The notes: generated from the sequence alone by a model not told the origin. A DNA stretch of 42,799 bases from Chryseobacterium kimseyorum (GCF_025971945.1 NZ_JAPDHW010000015.1:1-42799); one strand, 5' to 3'. Shown: positions 7,612 through 16,893, numbered from the stretch's first letter. Made by a program: numbers and translations.

Positions 7612-8505
7612 TTAATCACAATAACATGGTGGTCTTCCAAAAGAATAGGTCAATCCTAAACTAAAGGTGTTCATCCAATCTCTTGAGTCAGTATCTCCTA
7701 CATTTCTGCTACCGATAAATGCAGACTCTCTCTCTTTAGAAACAACAAAATAATCTCCTGTCTGTAACAGCGATCCACCAGTAGAAGGATTTAAAATATC
7801 AGCATTATAATTAGACACTACATCTTTAGCCAAAATTTTGCTATGATCTAATTGATCTGTCAATGCAAGTCTGAATGTAGCCTCTGCAAAAACAGCCCAA
7901 CCGTGATTGAATTTATATTTTAAGCCAACTCCGAAAGGTACATGAGCCACTGTTTTTCTACCCATCGTATATTCTGTGGTTGTCACAAAATCTAACTCGT
8001 TGATAGGAGCCTGTGCCACACCATCAGCATTTCTTCTGAAATCATGATTTAATGTAGCTTTTGGAGCATCAAACATTAAACCTCCAATCCCAGCAAAAAT
8101 ATATGGGCTAACCATACTTAACTGCTCATTGTTTACAGGAAATAAATTGTATTCGAAAACAACACTTGCTTCGTACACATTGTTTTTCCCAAATGAATTT
8201 CTGTTTCTTCTATATTCTTCTTTTGCAGCTTTATCACTGAACTGAACCTGATTGTAACCCAAATCTAACCTTACAGTCTGATGAGGATTAAAATTGAATC
8301 TGTATAACAATCCACCATAAAAAGGAACTCCCCAGTCTGAAGCTCTGTCCAAATCCAATGGCTGCTGCAAAATGTAATTGGTATTTCCTATATCACCTAC
8401 TAAATTACTCATGCCAAGACGAATTCCCAATTCATTTCTTTGTGCCTTTACACTTACCATTGTGCCTAAGAGGGTAAGAAAGCTAAACAATAATTTTTTA
8501 TTCAT
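7612..8505 (-). CDS. DUF6089-like outer-membrane beta-barrel protein
   Basis: This is a 297-residue exported protein if translation begins at 8505, where the signal peptide MNKKLLFSFLTLLGTMVSV starts. A further in-frame ATG at 8550 would add 15 residues before the signal peptide, but it falls inside the -7 promoter motif, so the shorter form is preferred. The mature protein opens with NELGIRLGMSNLVGDIGNTN, resembling DUF6089 proteins encoded beside uppS in Bacteroidota. Its alternating strands end in FSLGLTYSFGRPP, as expected for a small barrel. It has a C-terminal CYC pair. Its molecular role is not known. It leads the operon with uppS, bamA and ompH. Confidence 0.8.
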   Translation of the reverse strand: MNKKLLFSFLTLLGTMVSVKAQRNELGIRLGMSNLVGDIGNTNYILQQPLDLDRASDWGVPFYGGLLYRFNFNPHQTVRLDLGYNQVQFSDKAAKEEYRRNRNSFGKNNVYEASVVFEYNLFPVNNEQLSMVSPYIFAGIGGLMFDAPKATLNHDFRRNADGVAQAPINELDFVTTTEYTMGRKTVAHVPFGVGLKYKFNHGWAVFAEATFRLALTDQLDHSKILAKDVVSNYNADILNPSTGGSLLQTGDYFVVSKERESAFIGSRNVGDTDSRDWMNTFSLGLTYSFGRPPCYCD

Positions 8506-8547
8506 AGAAGAATATGGATTTATGGTTATTTTAAAAATTAATTTTTG

Positions 8548-8555
8548 CAAATATA
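8548..8555 (-). promoter_or_regulatory. -7 element of the DUF6089-like/uppS/bamA operon
   Basis: TATATTTG on the minus strand matches TAnnTTTG and would start transcription near 8541, about 35 bases before the ATG at 8503-8505. I do not see a convincing TTTG at the -33 position. Its location argues against the longer start at 8550. Confidence 0.5.
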
Positions 8556-8687
8556 AAACATTTTTATATTAATGATAACCTTAATGTTTCGTTAAAAATA
8601 AACAAAAAAACATAATTTATTATAAAGTAAACGACAAACTGGCAAAATTATTCTTTTTTTAACAGATTGCTATCTTAAGGTAAGAGC

Positions 8688-8710
8688 AAACCCTCATATC
8701 ATGAGGGTTT
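8688..8710 (-). terminator. Terminator-like hairpin after the Wzc-like gene
   Basis: A perfect 10-bp stem (AAACCCTCAT 8688-8697, ATGAGGGTTT 8701-8710) with a 3-base loop lies 8 bases beyond the stop codon at 8718. The T tail on the minus strand is short (TTTGCTCTT), so termination may be partial. Confidence 0.65.
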
Positions 8711-8717
8711 ATTATCA

Positions 8718-11222
8718 TTAGCTTTTTCGATCTAAATAAGCTTTTACAAAATTTCTTATTTTTATCAGTAAAGGCTCCTTATAATTTTTGTCTTCATCAA
8801 AGTAACCGTATCCGTATCCATAACCGTATCCATAACCGTAACCATATCCATAGCCGTAACCCTGCTTCACTACGTAATCATTATACACAAATCCTAAATG
8901 TTTGATTTCGTCATTGTGGTATTTTTCTGTAATCATTTTAAGCATATACTTTTCGGTATATTCATGACGGACAATATATAAATTCGCATCAGAATATTTC
9001 ATCAGATCATAAGAATCTGCTACTAGTCCTACTGGTGGTGAATCGATGATGATGAAATCATATCGTGTCTTTAACTCCTCAATTAAATTAAGGTTTCTGT
9101 CACTCATCAAAAGCTCTGATGGATTCGGCGGTATTGGACCTGAAGTCGCTACATCAAGATTTGGAATTTTTGTTTTATTAATGATTTGATCAATAGTAAC
9201 CTCCCCAGTTAGATAATTGGAAATCCCGTTTTTGTTGTCAATATTAAAGTCTCCGAAAATTTTTGGTTTTCTAAGATCCATTCCAAGTAAAATAGTTTTT
9301 TTATCACTTAATCCTAAAACTGAAGCTAAGTTGATCGAAACATATGTTTTACCCTCACCACCAACAGAAGATGTTATTAAAATCACTTTACTTTTACCAT
9401 CTTCACTTGCCAAAAATCGCATATTGGCCCTAATCCCACGGAAAGCTTCTGAAACCGAAGATTTAGGATGATCCAAAACCGTAAGCATGTTTTCATTTGT
9501 GTTATTCCCGATAACACCCAATAATGGTATTTTAGTAGCAGCCAGAAGCTCTTTAATGTTTCGGATTTTACTGTCTAAAAGTCCCCCAATTAAAATAATA
9601 ACAAATGGAAAGGCAAGCAGACCACCGATAATTGCCATCTTTGTGCCTTTAACATTGGGTCCAATCGGGCCTTGTCCAAGATTTTTAGCCGGATCAATTA
9701 CTGAAATATCCGGCTGATTCGTTGCCAATCTCATTTTGCTTTCATTCTGTCTGCTGAGAAGGCTGCTATAGGTAGCTTCAATCATATTGTAGCCACGTTC
9801 AGCATCCAGATATTTTCTCTGTTTTTCAGGATAAGTCGACAACTCTGAATTCGCTTCTGCAACCTGCTGATCAATCTTGCTAAGCTGATCTCGATATACA
9901 GTATAAACGTTTCTTAGAGATCCTGAAGAGTTTTGTTTCGCCTCATTAATCAATCTGTTGATCTCCTTCATCGGTTCTGAGTTCGGAGTATAAATGGAAG
10001 ACATTTCTCTTTTCTTAAGATACAAAGCTTTTAATTCTGATACGGTAGCAGAGAATAAACCATCGTCAAATCCTGCAGCAGAACTGCTGATCATTTTATC
10101 AAAACTCTGTGTCTCTACGGTATTTCTTATATTGTTAAGAGAATTCATTTTACTAAGAATGTCCGCTTTCTTAGCTTCTAAATCTTTAATCTGCTCCAGC
10201 GATTTCTCATCACGATTATCTATGTCGTAAAGTTTCTCAGAAGTTTTCAGATAATTAAGAACAGACCCACTTGAGTCTAATTTTTTTCTGATACTCGCAA
10301 GGCTTTCTTTAAGATATTCCTCAGTATTTTTATCAACCGTATTTTTGTCTATAAATCTTTTTTTCTGTAACTCAGTCACAGATTTATTTAGAAAATTCAC
10401 AGTGCTGTTAAGATTAAATCCTGTTTTGGAAATAATCATAATGGTATTAATTTCCCTGTCGAAGTCTACTCCCACACTCCCAATAATTCCATTTACGGCA
10501 TCGTTTACGGTGCTCAGATTCACGATAATATTATCAAATTTGATCGAGCTTGCCACAGGATTCGGTATCAGCCTAAATCTTAAATTAGGAGTCGTATACC
10601 ATTCATTAACTTTAATGGTTTTATTTGCTGGCCTTTCATAATTGTTGATATTCTGAAAACCCTCAAATTCGTAAGAGTATAAATTTGTAGACTGACCTTC
10701 TTCTGGTAAAACCACCTCATACGAATTCGCTCCTTTTGGAACAATTGTAATAGGATAATTAACCTGTTGCAAATGCTTTCTGTCAACCTCTAAAAAGACA
10801 GGAGAATCATCCTTATCAAGATAAGTTGCTTTTATAAGACCTTTCGTCTGATAGTTAACGAAGAGATTAAGTTCATTCACCAAAAATTCGTTATGAGATC
10901 TTGATAAAAGCATTTTTTTCAGATAAACGCCATCCTGATTTCCTCCCTGTCCCCAAATGAAATTTATTGATTGGTTGGGAGTAAAATAACTTGCTGTGCT
11001 GTTTGATATACTTAACGAAAGATTTGAAGAATATATATTTTGAGCATAGTATTTTCCATAGAACCATGAAATTCCATAACCTATGAAAAACATAACAACG
11101 AACCAATACCAATTTTTTAAAAGTCTTCTTAAAAAATGTTCAATATCAAACAGAGAGAAGGATCCGAATTTATCTTTCTGAGCTGCATTTTTATCTACAG
11201 TAGCATCTTTTCCAGGAATCAT
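8718..11222 (-). CDS. Wzc-like polysaccharide co-polymerase/tyrosine autokinase with (Gly-Tyr)10 tail
   Basis: An inner-membrane BY-kinase controlling polymerisation and export of a surface polysaccharide. The 834 residues show a Wzz-type membrane segment near 38-56, a long periplasmic coiled-coil/GNVR region, and a second membrane segment near 530-550. The cytoplasmic ATPase has Walker A GGEGKT (about 619-625), Walker A' GMDLRKPK (about 648) and Walker B FIIIDSPPVG (about 724-733). The Tyr-rich cluster expected for autophosphorylation is a strict run of ten Gly-Tyr pairs at residues 788-807 (plus positions 8802-8861), followed by a 27-residue basic tail. Codons within the run vary (GGT/GGC/GGA, TAT/TAC). 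It starts 2 bases after the Wza-like gene and ends the cassette. Confidence 0.92.
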   Translation of the reverse strand: MIPGKDATVDKNAAQKDKFGSFSLFDIEHFLRRLLKNWYWFVVMFFIGYGISWFYGKYYAQNIYSSNLSLSISNSTASYFTPNQSINFIWGQGGNQDGVYLKKMLLSRSHNEFLVNELNLFVNYQTKGLIKATYLDKDDSPVFLEVDRKHLQQVNYPITIVPKGANSYEVVLPEEGQSTNLYSYEFEGFQNINNYERPANKTIKVNEWYTTPNLRFRLIPNPVASSIKFDNIIVNLSTVNDAVNGIIGSVGVDFDREINTIMIISKTGFNLNSTVNFLNKSVTELQKKRFIDKNTVDKNTEEYLKESLASIRKKLDSSGSVLNYLKTSEKLYDIDNRDEKSLEQIKDLEAKKADILSKMNSLNNIRNTVETQSFDKMISSSAAGFDDGLFSATVSELKALYLKKREMSSIYTPNSEPMKEINRLINEAKQNSSGSLRNVYTVYRDQLSKIDQQVAEANSELSTYPEKQRKYLDAERGYNMIEATYSSLLSRQNESKMRLATNQPDISVIDPAKNLGQGPIGPNVKGTKMAIIGGLLAFPFVIILIGGLLDSKIRNIKELLAATKIPLLGVIGNNTNENMLTVLDHPKSSVSEAFRGIRANMRFLASEDGKSKVILITSSVGGEGKTYVSINLASVLGLSDKKTILLGMDLRKPKIFGDFNIDNKNGISNYLTGEVTIDQIINKTKIPNLDVATSGPIPPNPSELLMSDRNLNLIEELKTRYDFIIIDSPPVGLVADSYDLMKYSDANLYIVRHEYTEKYMLKMITEKYHNDEIKHLGFVYNDYVVKQGYGYGYGYGYGYGYGYGYGYFDEDKNYKEPLLIKIRNFVKAYLDRKS

Positions 11223-11224
11223 AA

Positions 11225-12067
11225 TTAAAGGTTTTTAAGAAGTAGATAAATTGATAATGCTGTTGTAATAACAGAAACTCCACTAACAAGTGTTTGTATA
11301 GGATCTTTTCCGAAACCGTTAAGAGCTCTTCTTTGAGTAGAAAGGAAAATTTCGTCTCCGTTTTGAACATAATAATATGGAGAATTCATTACATCTTCTC
11401 TGGTAAGATCTATCTGAGCCTTTTTTATACCTTCAGGGAATTTTCTGTAGACAACAATATTCTTACGGTCTACAGTTCTATTCAATCCACCATTGATTGA
11501 AATTGCCTCCGATAGAGTTAATATGTTTTTATGGGCTTTTTTCTCTCCAGTAATACCAACAGTTTCAATATCACCTAAAACATAATATGTGATGCCGTCA
11601 ATATTTAATCTTACTTCAGATTTTCCTTCCTGAAAATTTTCGTTTACTTTTTCCTGAATTTCTTTAGCTAAATCTTCAATAGTTTTTCCTTCTGCTTTAA
11701 GATAACCAATCCCAAAAACGTAAATATCACCATTAGAATCAACTTTCAATCCATTTGTATAAAGGTATGCATTACCTCCGCTTCCGCCTGAAGTACCTCC
11801 TGCGGTTACACCACCACCAGCTGAGCCTCCAGAAGTATTTAAGCTAGAATAAAACTGTGCGGCATCACCTTTTGGAGTCGTCACAATATTCAGGATAAAC
11901 ATATCGTTTTTGGTGATTCTGTAGACAGGAATATTATAAGGAATCAGCCCTTCTTCATTGATAACAAGACTTTCACTAGGCTGCATATATTTGACATCCT
12001 TTGTGGTAATACAAGAACTCAAGAAAAATGGAAAAATTAGAAATAGTAAATACTTATAGATTTTCAT
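11225..12067 (-). CDS. Wza-like polysaccharide export lipoprotein
   Basis: An outer-membrane export-channel component for capsular or extracellular polysaccharide. The 280-residue product has a lipoprotein signal peptide with lipobox LSSC (Cys19). The Poly_export domain begins near residue 44 (IPVYRITKNDMFILNIVT), and an SLBB-type segment follows (about 160-240, including VLGDIETVG and ALNGFG). The C-terminus is a hydrophobic helix (LVSGVSVITTALSIYLLLKN), as in Wza-type proteins. Residues 79-98 are a Gly/Ser/Thr-rich insertion interrupting the export domain, which is unusual. It lies between the WecA-like gene (33 bases upstream) and the Wzc-like kinase (2 bases downstream), its expected partner. 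Confidence 0.9.
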   Translation of the reverse strand: MKIYKYLLFLIFPFFLSSCITTKDVKYMQPSESLVINEEGLIPYNIPVYRITKNDMFILNIVTTPKGDAAQFYSSLNTSGGSAGGGVTAGGTSGGSGGNAYLYTNGLKVDSNGDIYVFGIGYLKAEGKTIEDLAKEIQEKVNENFQEGKSEVRLNIDGITYYVLGDIETVGITGEKKAHKNILTLSEAISINGGLNRTVDRKNIVVYRKFPEGIKKAQIDLTREDVMNSPYYYVQNGDEIFLSTQRRALNGFGKDPIQTLVSGVSVITTALSIYLLLKNL

Positions 12068-12100
12068 CGTAAATTAAATGTAGTTTGCAAAAATAGAAAT

Positions 12101-13231
12101 TTAATTATTACTTTTTAACGTTTTATTTCTAAGCAGATATAGAAGGTCTGGCAAATACGCACCTATAAAACCGAGCAGCAAAATTGTTATTAATAAAAGA
12201 TTTACGTCTGTATGCCTTAAAAAGTAGGCTACTGCTACAATAAAAAGATAATATGATATGATATAGAAACTTGATCTTCTGTGTGTGAGATCCAGCTTTA
12301 AAAGTTTATGATGAATGTGGTTTTTATCCGCCAGGAAAGGAGATTTTTTATTCCAAAGTCTAACAATAATGACATTCAGTGTGTCAACAATAGGTAAGAT
12401 TAATATGGCAACCGCAATCACCGGCGAAGATTTTAAATGATATCTCGGAATATACGGTAACTGTCGGTCGATAAAAATATCGATAAAACAAATACAGGTA
12501 AATGCTAATAAAAATCCCAAAAGCATAGAGCCAGTATCACCCATAAAGATTTTTGCAGCCCTATAGTTCGATAAATTATAATAGAGAAAAGCAAGCACAG
12601 CACCGATGATTATTACTGATAATATAACTAAAGGATAATTATAAGGTCCCAAACGGTAATAGCTAATTCCGAAAAGAGCGCTGCATACCAAAGAATATCC
12701 ACCGGCCAGCCCATCTATACCGTCAATCAGATTAAATGCATTGATTAAAATGATGAATGTAATGATCGTGATGAGCACACTTACAAGATAATTGATCTGA
12801 TAAATCCCGCAGATACCGAAAAGATTTCTTATTCTAATATCAGAACCGATCACGATGAAGACAGACACTATAATCTGAGCCACAAGCTTTTTATAGGCAC
12901 GCATAACGACAATATCGTCCATTACGCCAACATACAGGAGAACAACGAGCGATGCAAAGAGAAATTTATATAAATCAAAAAGTTCATACGCAAAAACCGA
13001 AGTACAAATACCAATAGAATAGAAAATAGCGATACCGCCCAAATTAGGAATTTTTCTCAGATGCGAACTTCTCACCCCAGGTTCATCCATAAGATTTTTT
13101 CTTCTGGAAATTTTTGTGATTGTAGGAATTGAGAAAAATGTGATTAAAAAAGAGAATAGAAAGCCTAGACCTATTTTTACATAAAAAATAGAAATCCCAG
13201 AGTTATTTAAGAACAATTCAAAATTCTTCAT
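12101..13231 (-). CDS. WecA/TagO-like undecaprenyl-phosphate sugar-1-phosphate transferase
   Basis: A polytopic inner-membrane enzyme of the MraY/WecA family, which moves a sugar-1-phosphate, typically GlcNAc-1-P, from its UDP form onto undecaprenyl phosphate to start a glycan. The 376 residues contain about ten membrane segments. Family motifs are present: DD at 105-106, NLIDGIDG (167-174), GDTGS (231-235) and HIHH (305-308). The last motif is typical of WecA/TagO/RgpG rather than MraY. It is the first gene of the cassette with the Wza- and Wzc-like genes. The exact sugar cannot be read from sequence. No clear -33/-7 promoter was found in the 100 bases upstream. Confidence 0.9.
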   Translation of the reverse strand: MKNFELFLNNSGISIFYVKIGLGFLFSFLITFFSIPTITKISRRKNLMDEPGVRSSHLRKIPNLGGIAIFYSIGICTSVFAYELFDLYKFLFASLVVLLYVGVMDDIVVMRAYKKLVAQIIVSVFIVIGSDIRIRNLFGICGIYQINYLVSVLITIITFIILINAFNLIDGIDGLAGGYSLVCSALFGISYYRLGPYNYPLVILSVIIIGAVLAFLYYNLSNYRAAKIFMGDTGSMLLGFLLAFTCICFIDIFIDRQLPYIPRYHLKSSPVIAVAILILPIVDTLNVIIVRLWNKKSPFLADKNHIHHKLLKLDLTHRRSSFYIISYYLFIVAVAYFLRHTDVNLLLITILLLGFIGAYLPDLLYLLRNKTLKSNN

Positions 13232-13334
13232 TTTTTTCTATTTAAGTACTTTACAGGGTTTAGTTGACCTTAAAGTCTTAACGAAATCATTGTCAGTGAG
13301 TTAAATACATTGACAAATTGCTTTCCATTTGTGT

Positions 13335-14336
13335 TTATATTAATTTTCTGATCAGCTTTTTTTGTCCTGAAAAGAATAACAGATAAAAGATCTTTTTTTT
13401 CAGGGGCAAAGATAATAGATAATTCTTATCAAAACGACTGTAAATCAATATATCTTTAAATTTAATATTCCGTTGACGCATGAATACCTCCAATTCCTGT
13501 GACATTTTATAAAATATTTTTTCATCTTTTACAAAGGCCAGATATGCTAAAAATGTATAAACCCCTTCCAAAATCTGGAAGTTTTTAAGTGCATTTCTCT
13601 TCGCTGCATACATTGAACTTTCAAAATAAAGCTCTACATCCTTCACTGCTTTCAGGATGTCCAGCCCTTTCTCTGTATGTGTTTTTGAAATTGAATCTGT
13701 ACGCTCAAGATATTGATAATGATAATCCTGAGTCTGCGCCACTGTTTTGCAGTCTAGCAAAAGTTGTGGTACAAGCTGGATATCTTCGAAATGAACATCT
13801 TTTTTAAACCTTTGAGTTTTAAAAAGTTCAGTTTTAAATAATTTATTACAGGCAAAATAACTTAAATCTGAAAAGACCGAAAAATGAGCTTCCAAATCAA
13901 TTTTTTCAGGCATGTTCGGAATCTGCGTAAGCTTTTGCGTTACATTCCCTTTCTCATCAACTTTCTGGATGTTGCAGATCACCATTTCTGCCTCATGTTT
14001 TACTGCTAAAACCAGCATTTCCTCATACATCGTCTCTGTAACAAAATCATCGCTGTCGACAAATCCTACATAATCTCCGGCAGCACGATCAATTCCAAAG
14101 TTTCTTGCATCGCTCAAACCGCCGTTTTCTTTTGTAAAAGCATTTATTTTATCAGGAAATCTTAGAGCGTAATCCCGAATTATTTTTTCAGAATGATCTG
14201 TACTCCCATCATTCACCACCAAGATCTCAATATGCGGATACGTCTGATTCACCAAAGAATCAAGACATTTAGCCAGATAATTTTCGACATTGTAAACCGG
14301 AACGATGATGGAGATTAGACAGGGAACCTTTGTCAT
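13335..14336 (-). CDS. Family 2 glycosyltransferase
   Basis: A 333-residue GT-A-fold, inverting glycosyltransferase. The N-terminus has the family opening SIIVPVYNVENYLAKCLDSL, then VNDGSTD (41-47), a GGLSDARNFG segment (72-81) and the metal-binding DSDD (94-97). The C-terminal 130 residues are variable, ending in a Lys/Leu-rich helix likely to lie on the membrane. It transfers an unknown sugar, probably onto a surface polysaccharide, given the neighbouring export cassette. It starts 3 bases after the arginase-fold gene, so the two are co-transcribed, though a functional link is not obvious. Confidence 0.9.
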   Translation of the reverse strand: MTKVPCLISIIVPVYNVENYLAKCLDSLVNQTYPHIEILVVNDGSTDHSEKIIRDYALRFPDKINAFTKENGGLSDARNFGIDRAAGDYVGFVDSDDFVTETMYEEMLVLAVKHEAEMVICNIQKVDEKGNVTQKLTQIPNMPEKIDLEAHFSVFSDLSYFACNKLFKTELFKTQRFKKDVHFEDIQLVPQLLLDCKTVAQTQDYHYQYLERTDSISKTHTEKGLDILKAVKDVELYFESSMYAAKRNALKNFQILEGVYTFLAYLAFVKDEKIFYKMSQELEVFMRQRNIKFKDILIYSRFDKNYLLSLPLKKKIFYLLFFSGQKKLIRKLI

Positions 14337-14339
14337 CGT

Positions 14340-15410
14340 TTAGCTTTTGGTAAATCTTGCGCTTAGCCAGCCTTTTTTAGCTTCATCAAAATCTTTTCTT
14401 GAACACGGAATACAGTTTTCAATATTTTCATCATCTCCAAAATACCACAGATTGCTAAATGTATCTCGCTTAAAAGCGTATTGTCTGTCCTCTATCAAAA
14501 CATAAAACATTTCATACTGTCTTTCTTTCGGATGTGACTGCTGAATATTAATTCCCTCAATCAGATACCAGAGCATTTGTGCCAAAAGCTGGTGATTAAG
14601 CTGATTTTCTGTATAAATATTATAATTAAAAATTCCTACAGACTTTAGATTTTCACTCAGTCCGATTTCTTTCATGTAAGCACAGATTTCTCTTCGGTTC
14701 AAGCCGTTCACTTGCGGATTCATCGAAAAAGCATCACTGAAACTTTCAATAGCATCACAATTAACCGTCACCAAATCAGCTTTTCTGAAATAAGGCTCTG
14801 TGCGTTCTGTAGAATTCATCATTTCGGCCAGACGGACAATATCAAACTCAACTTCTTTGATGAGCTTTACAGAATCTGCTTCATTCAGATGTTTTTGATA
14901 CCCTAAATGATGATAATTTTTAATAGAGAAATTTTTAGAACCTAAAATCTTGCTCAAAAAAGTATGCTCATTAATTCCCTCATCATTTTTCAGCGAAATT
15001 ATATTGCTGATCTGTGTGTAATTAATGTTTTGCTGATGAAAATTTAATCCTGAAAACAAAGAAAAAGCAAAATCATTCGAGCCGCCCACAATTACCGGAA
15101 TGGCTCTTTTGGTGTGGCACTCTGACAATACTTCCTGCAAAATATAATGAGAATCCTCCACCGATTTCCCTGAAACCAAATCTCCCAAGTCCACCACCGG
15201 AATTTCAAAATCAAGCTTTGATAATTTATAAAACTCTCTCCTGATAGCTGTGAAATCCTGCACTTCTGCATCTCCACTGGCGCCTCTGTAATCTGAAACG
15301 AAAAGCAAAACAATACTGTCCTCTTTTATTTCTTTGGTTATTTGGTGACCGATCTGCCAGTTTTCTGTTCTGAAATTTCTTGGGGAAATGATAAAATCTT
15401 CAAAATTCAT
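14340..15410 (-). CDS. Arginase/formimidoylglutamase-fold protein, metal site degenerate
   Basis: A 356-residue protein resembling the ureohydrolase (arginase, agmatinase, formimidoylglutamase) family, seen in the layout IPVIVGGSNDFAFSLFSGL (105-122), a central LxxAD/VTVNCDA segment (211-220) and a C-terminal helical part. In active enzymes two Mn ions are held by GG-D/S-H, DAHxD and SxDxD. Here the His is Asn112 (GGSND), the DAHxD position reads YTQISNIIS (131-139) with no ligands, and the third motif keeps only Asp219 (VNCDA). It is therefore probably not a working metal hydrolase. It is followed by a glycosyltransferase after 3 bases. A non-catalytic or different enzymatic role is inferred. 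Confidence 0.75.
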   Translation of the reverse strand: MNFEDFIISPRNFRTENWQIGHQITKEIKEDSIVLLFVSDYRGASGDAEVQDFTAIRREFYKLSKLDFEIPVVDLGDLVSGKSVEDSHYILQEVLSECHTKRAIPVIVGGSNDFAFSLFSGLNFHQQNINYTQISNIISLKNDEGINEHTFLSKILGSKNFSIKNYHHLGYQKHLNEADSVKLIKEVEFDIVRLAEMMNSTERTEPYFRKADLVTVNCDAIESFSDAFSMNPQVNGLNRREICAYMKEIGLSENLKSVGIFNYNIYTENQLNHQLLAQMLWYLIEGINIQQSHPKERQYEMFYVLIEDRQYAFKRDTFSNLWYFGDDENIENCIPCSRKDFDEAKKGWLSARFTKS

Positions 15411-15542
15411 GTGCTCAAATACTTATTAAAGCTCAAAAATATTAAAATTAAATGAGTAAGCAGAGTTTAGAAATGACATTTTAAAATTCAGACTGATATA
15501 TTATCGGGACTACGGAGAAACAGTTATAATTTTCTAGGCGCT

Positions 15543-16667
15543 TCAACTTTGACAAAGTTCTGAGAAATTCCATCCTGAAACGTATCTTTTTAAAATCTCA
15601 AAAACAAAAGTTGTAGAAGTCTCAAACTTCCCTCCCTGCGTTGCTCCAAATAAAAACTGTGGTCTTTTGCCATCTTTACTCATCAGAATCATGGGTCTTT
15701 CCAACCTTCCGAATCTTTTTAAATGTTTGGGAGGTTCTGGTTCGGTTACGTATTGTTTTAAATCTAAATAAGCAACTTCAGGCTGTGTCCATTTGATGCC
15801 GTCTTTGGTCGTTAAATGTAAACCATATTCATGGTTATAAAATCCCATATCACGGGCGACCATGTGAAATTTACCGTTTTGCTTCCAGATGAAAGCGTCT
15901 TCCAACTGAGCATTATTGGGCAAAGAAGAGAAATCGATCACCGGATTTTCAGAAACTTTCATGTATGGACCTTCCGGCTTTAAAGCTTTTGCTAAGCCAT
16001 ATTTTCGATTTCCACGGACGGTTCCTTTTTGGGTTTCATATTCTTTGGTGTTCCATGATTTGTAGAAGAGCCAGTATTTTCCGTCATTGCCTTTTTCAAA
16101 AGCAGGGTTTGTGGTACAATGATCGTCCCAGGCTCCTTCTTCTCCGGGAAGAAGTAAGGGCTGATCAGGTCTTGCCCATTCTCCGTCGAGACTTTTGGAA
16201 GTTGCCAAACCAATTCTTTTCGTATTCGTCTTTCCGTTTGAATTCCCCATAAAAAACAGATAATATTGATCATCCACTTTTTTAATTAGAGGATTATGAC
16301 AAGTCGTTGCATCCCAAAAACCTTCACCTCTCGGACTGAGAATAACCTGCTTATGTTCAAATTTATCAAAAGGAGAATTCGCTTCTGCACGGCAGATTTC
16401 AGAACCACTAAGCCAGCCGCCCATCCCTTTTTCTTTTTTCCAGCGTGAGTAGAAAAGATGCACTTTCCCATCTTCACCCCAAATCGGAGAAGAGCACCAA
16501 ATATAGTAGCCGTCTAATTCCAAAGATCTGCCAATCGGTTTTAATTTAAAATAAGGCTTGTCTGAAAAATCAAATGCACGGGTAAATGATGAAGCGAAAA
16601 ACACTGCGGCGATTCCCAATGCCGAAGTTTGTAAAAAATCTCTGCGTGAATATTTTGCTGGACTCAT
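15543..16667 (-). CDS. Tat-exported beta-propeller glycosidase-like protein (GH43/GH117-type)
   Basis: A 374-residue protein with a twin-arginine signal (SRRDFLQTSALGIAAVFFAS, about residues 7-26), so it is exported folded. The mature part has repeated propeller-blade motifs such as KVHLFYSRW, QYYLFFMG, KYWLFYKSW, KFHMVARD and PQFLFG, as in five-bladed clan GH-F or GH117-like glycosidases. Candidate acidic residues occur in WDATTCHNP, WDDHCTTNP and LEDAFIW, but I cannot fix the catalytic triad. The substrate is unknown. It stands alone between the arginase-fold gene (132 bases downstream) and a divergent orphan gene, and shows no adjacent SusC/SusD pair. Confidence 0.78.
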   Translation of the reverse strand: MSPAKYSRRDFLQTSALGIAAVFFASSFTRAFDFSDKPYFKLKPIGRSLELDGYYIWCSSPIWGEDGKVHLFYSRWKKEKGMGGWLSGSEICRAEANSPFDKFEHKQVILSPRGEGFWDATTCHNPLIKKVDDQYYLFFMGNSNGKTNTKRIGLATSKSLDGEWARPDQPLLLPGEEGAWDDHCTTNPAFEKGNDGKYWLFYKSWNTKEYETQKGTVRGNRKYGLAKALKPEGPYMKVSENPVIDFSSLPNNAQLEDAFIWKQNGKFHMVARDMGFYNHEYGLHLTTKDGIKWTQPEVAYLDLKQYVTEPEPPKHLKRFGRLERPMILMSKDGKRPQFLFGATQGGKFETSTTFVFEILKRYVSGWNFSELCQS

Positions 16668-16769
16668 TGTATTTGATTTTCAGCTAATTTAGAAGAAACC
16701 GAATGCAATAGTGTCCTGCGGTTTCGGGTGTACTATGATATAAACTAAGAATGAAACAACCGATCAATA

Positions 16770-16798
16770 TTGCATCTCATGATAATTTTTTATATTTG
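16770..16798 (+). promoter_or_regulatory. Promoter for the orphan membrane protein
   Basis: TTG (16770-16772) is followed after 18 bases by TATATTTG (16791-16798), close to the Bacteroidota consensus. Transcription would start near 16805, giving a leader of about 90 nt before the ATG at 16894. Confidence 0.55.
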
Positions 16799-16893
16799 AT
16801 CAAAAAATTACTCTGAAACAGAATTAATAACCATTCTTATCAAAGATGGATGAGTGAACATTTTATTTCGCAAATAAAGACACAATATCAGAA

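Noticed and set aside
8506..8550. Longer N-terminus for the DUF6089-like protein from an ATG at 8550
   Set aside because: It would place 15 residues before a clear signal peptide and overlaps the -7 promoter motif at 8548-8555.
16694..16724. 7-bp inverted repeat GAAACCG/CGGTTTC upstream of the glycosidase-like gene
   Set aside because: It is short with a 17-base loop and no T run or known operator match; not distinguishable from chance.
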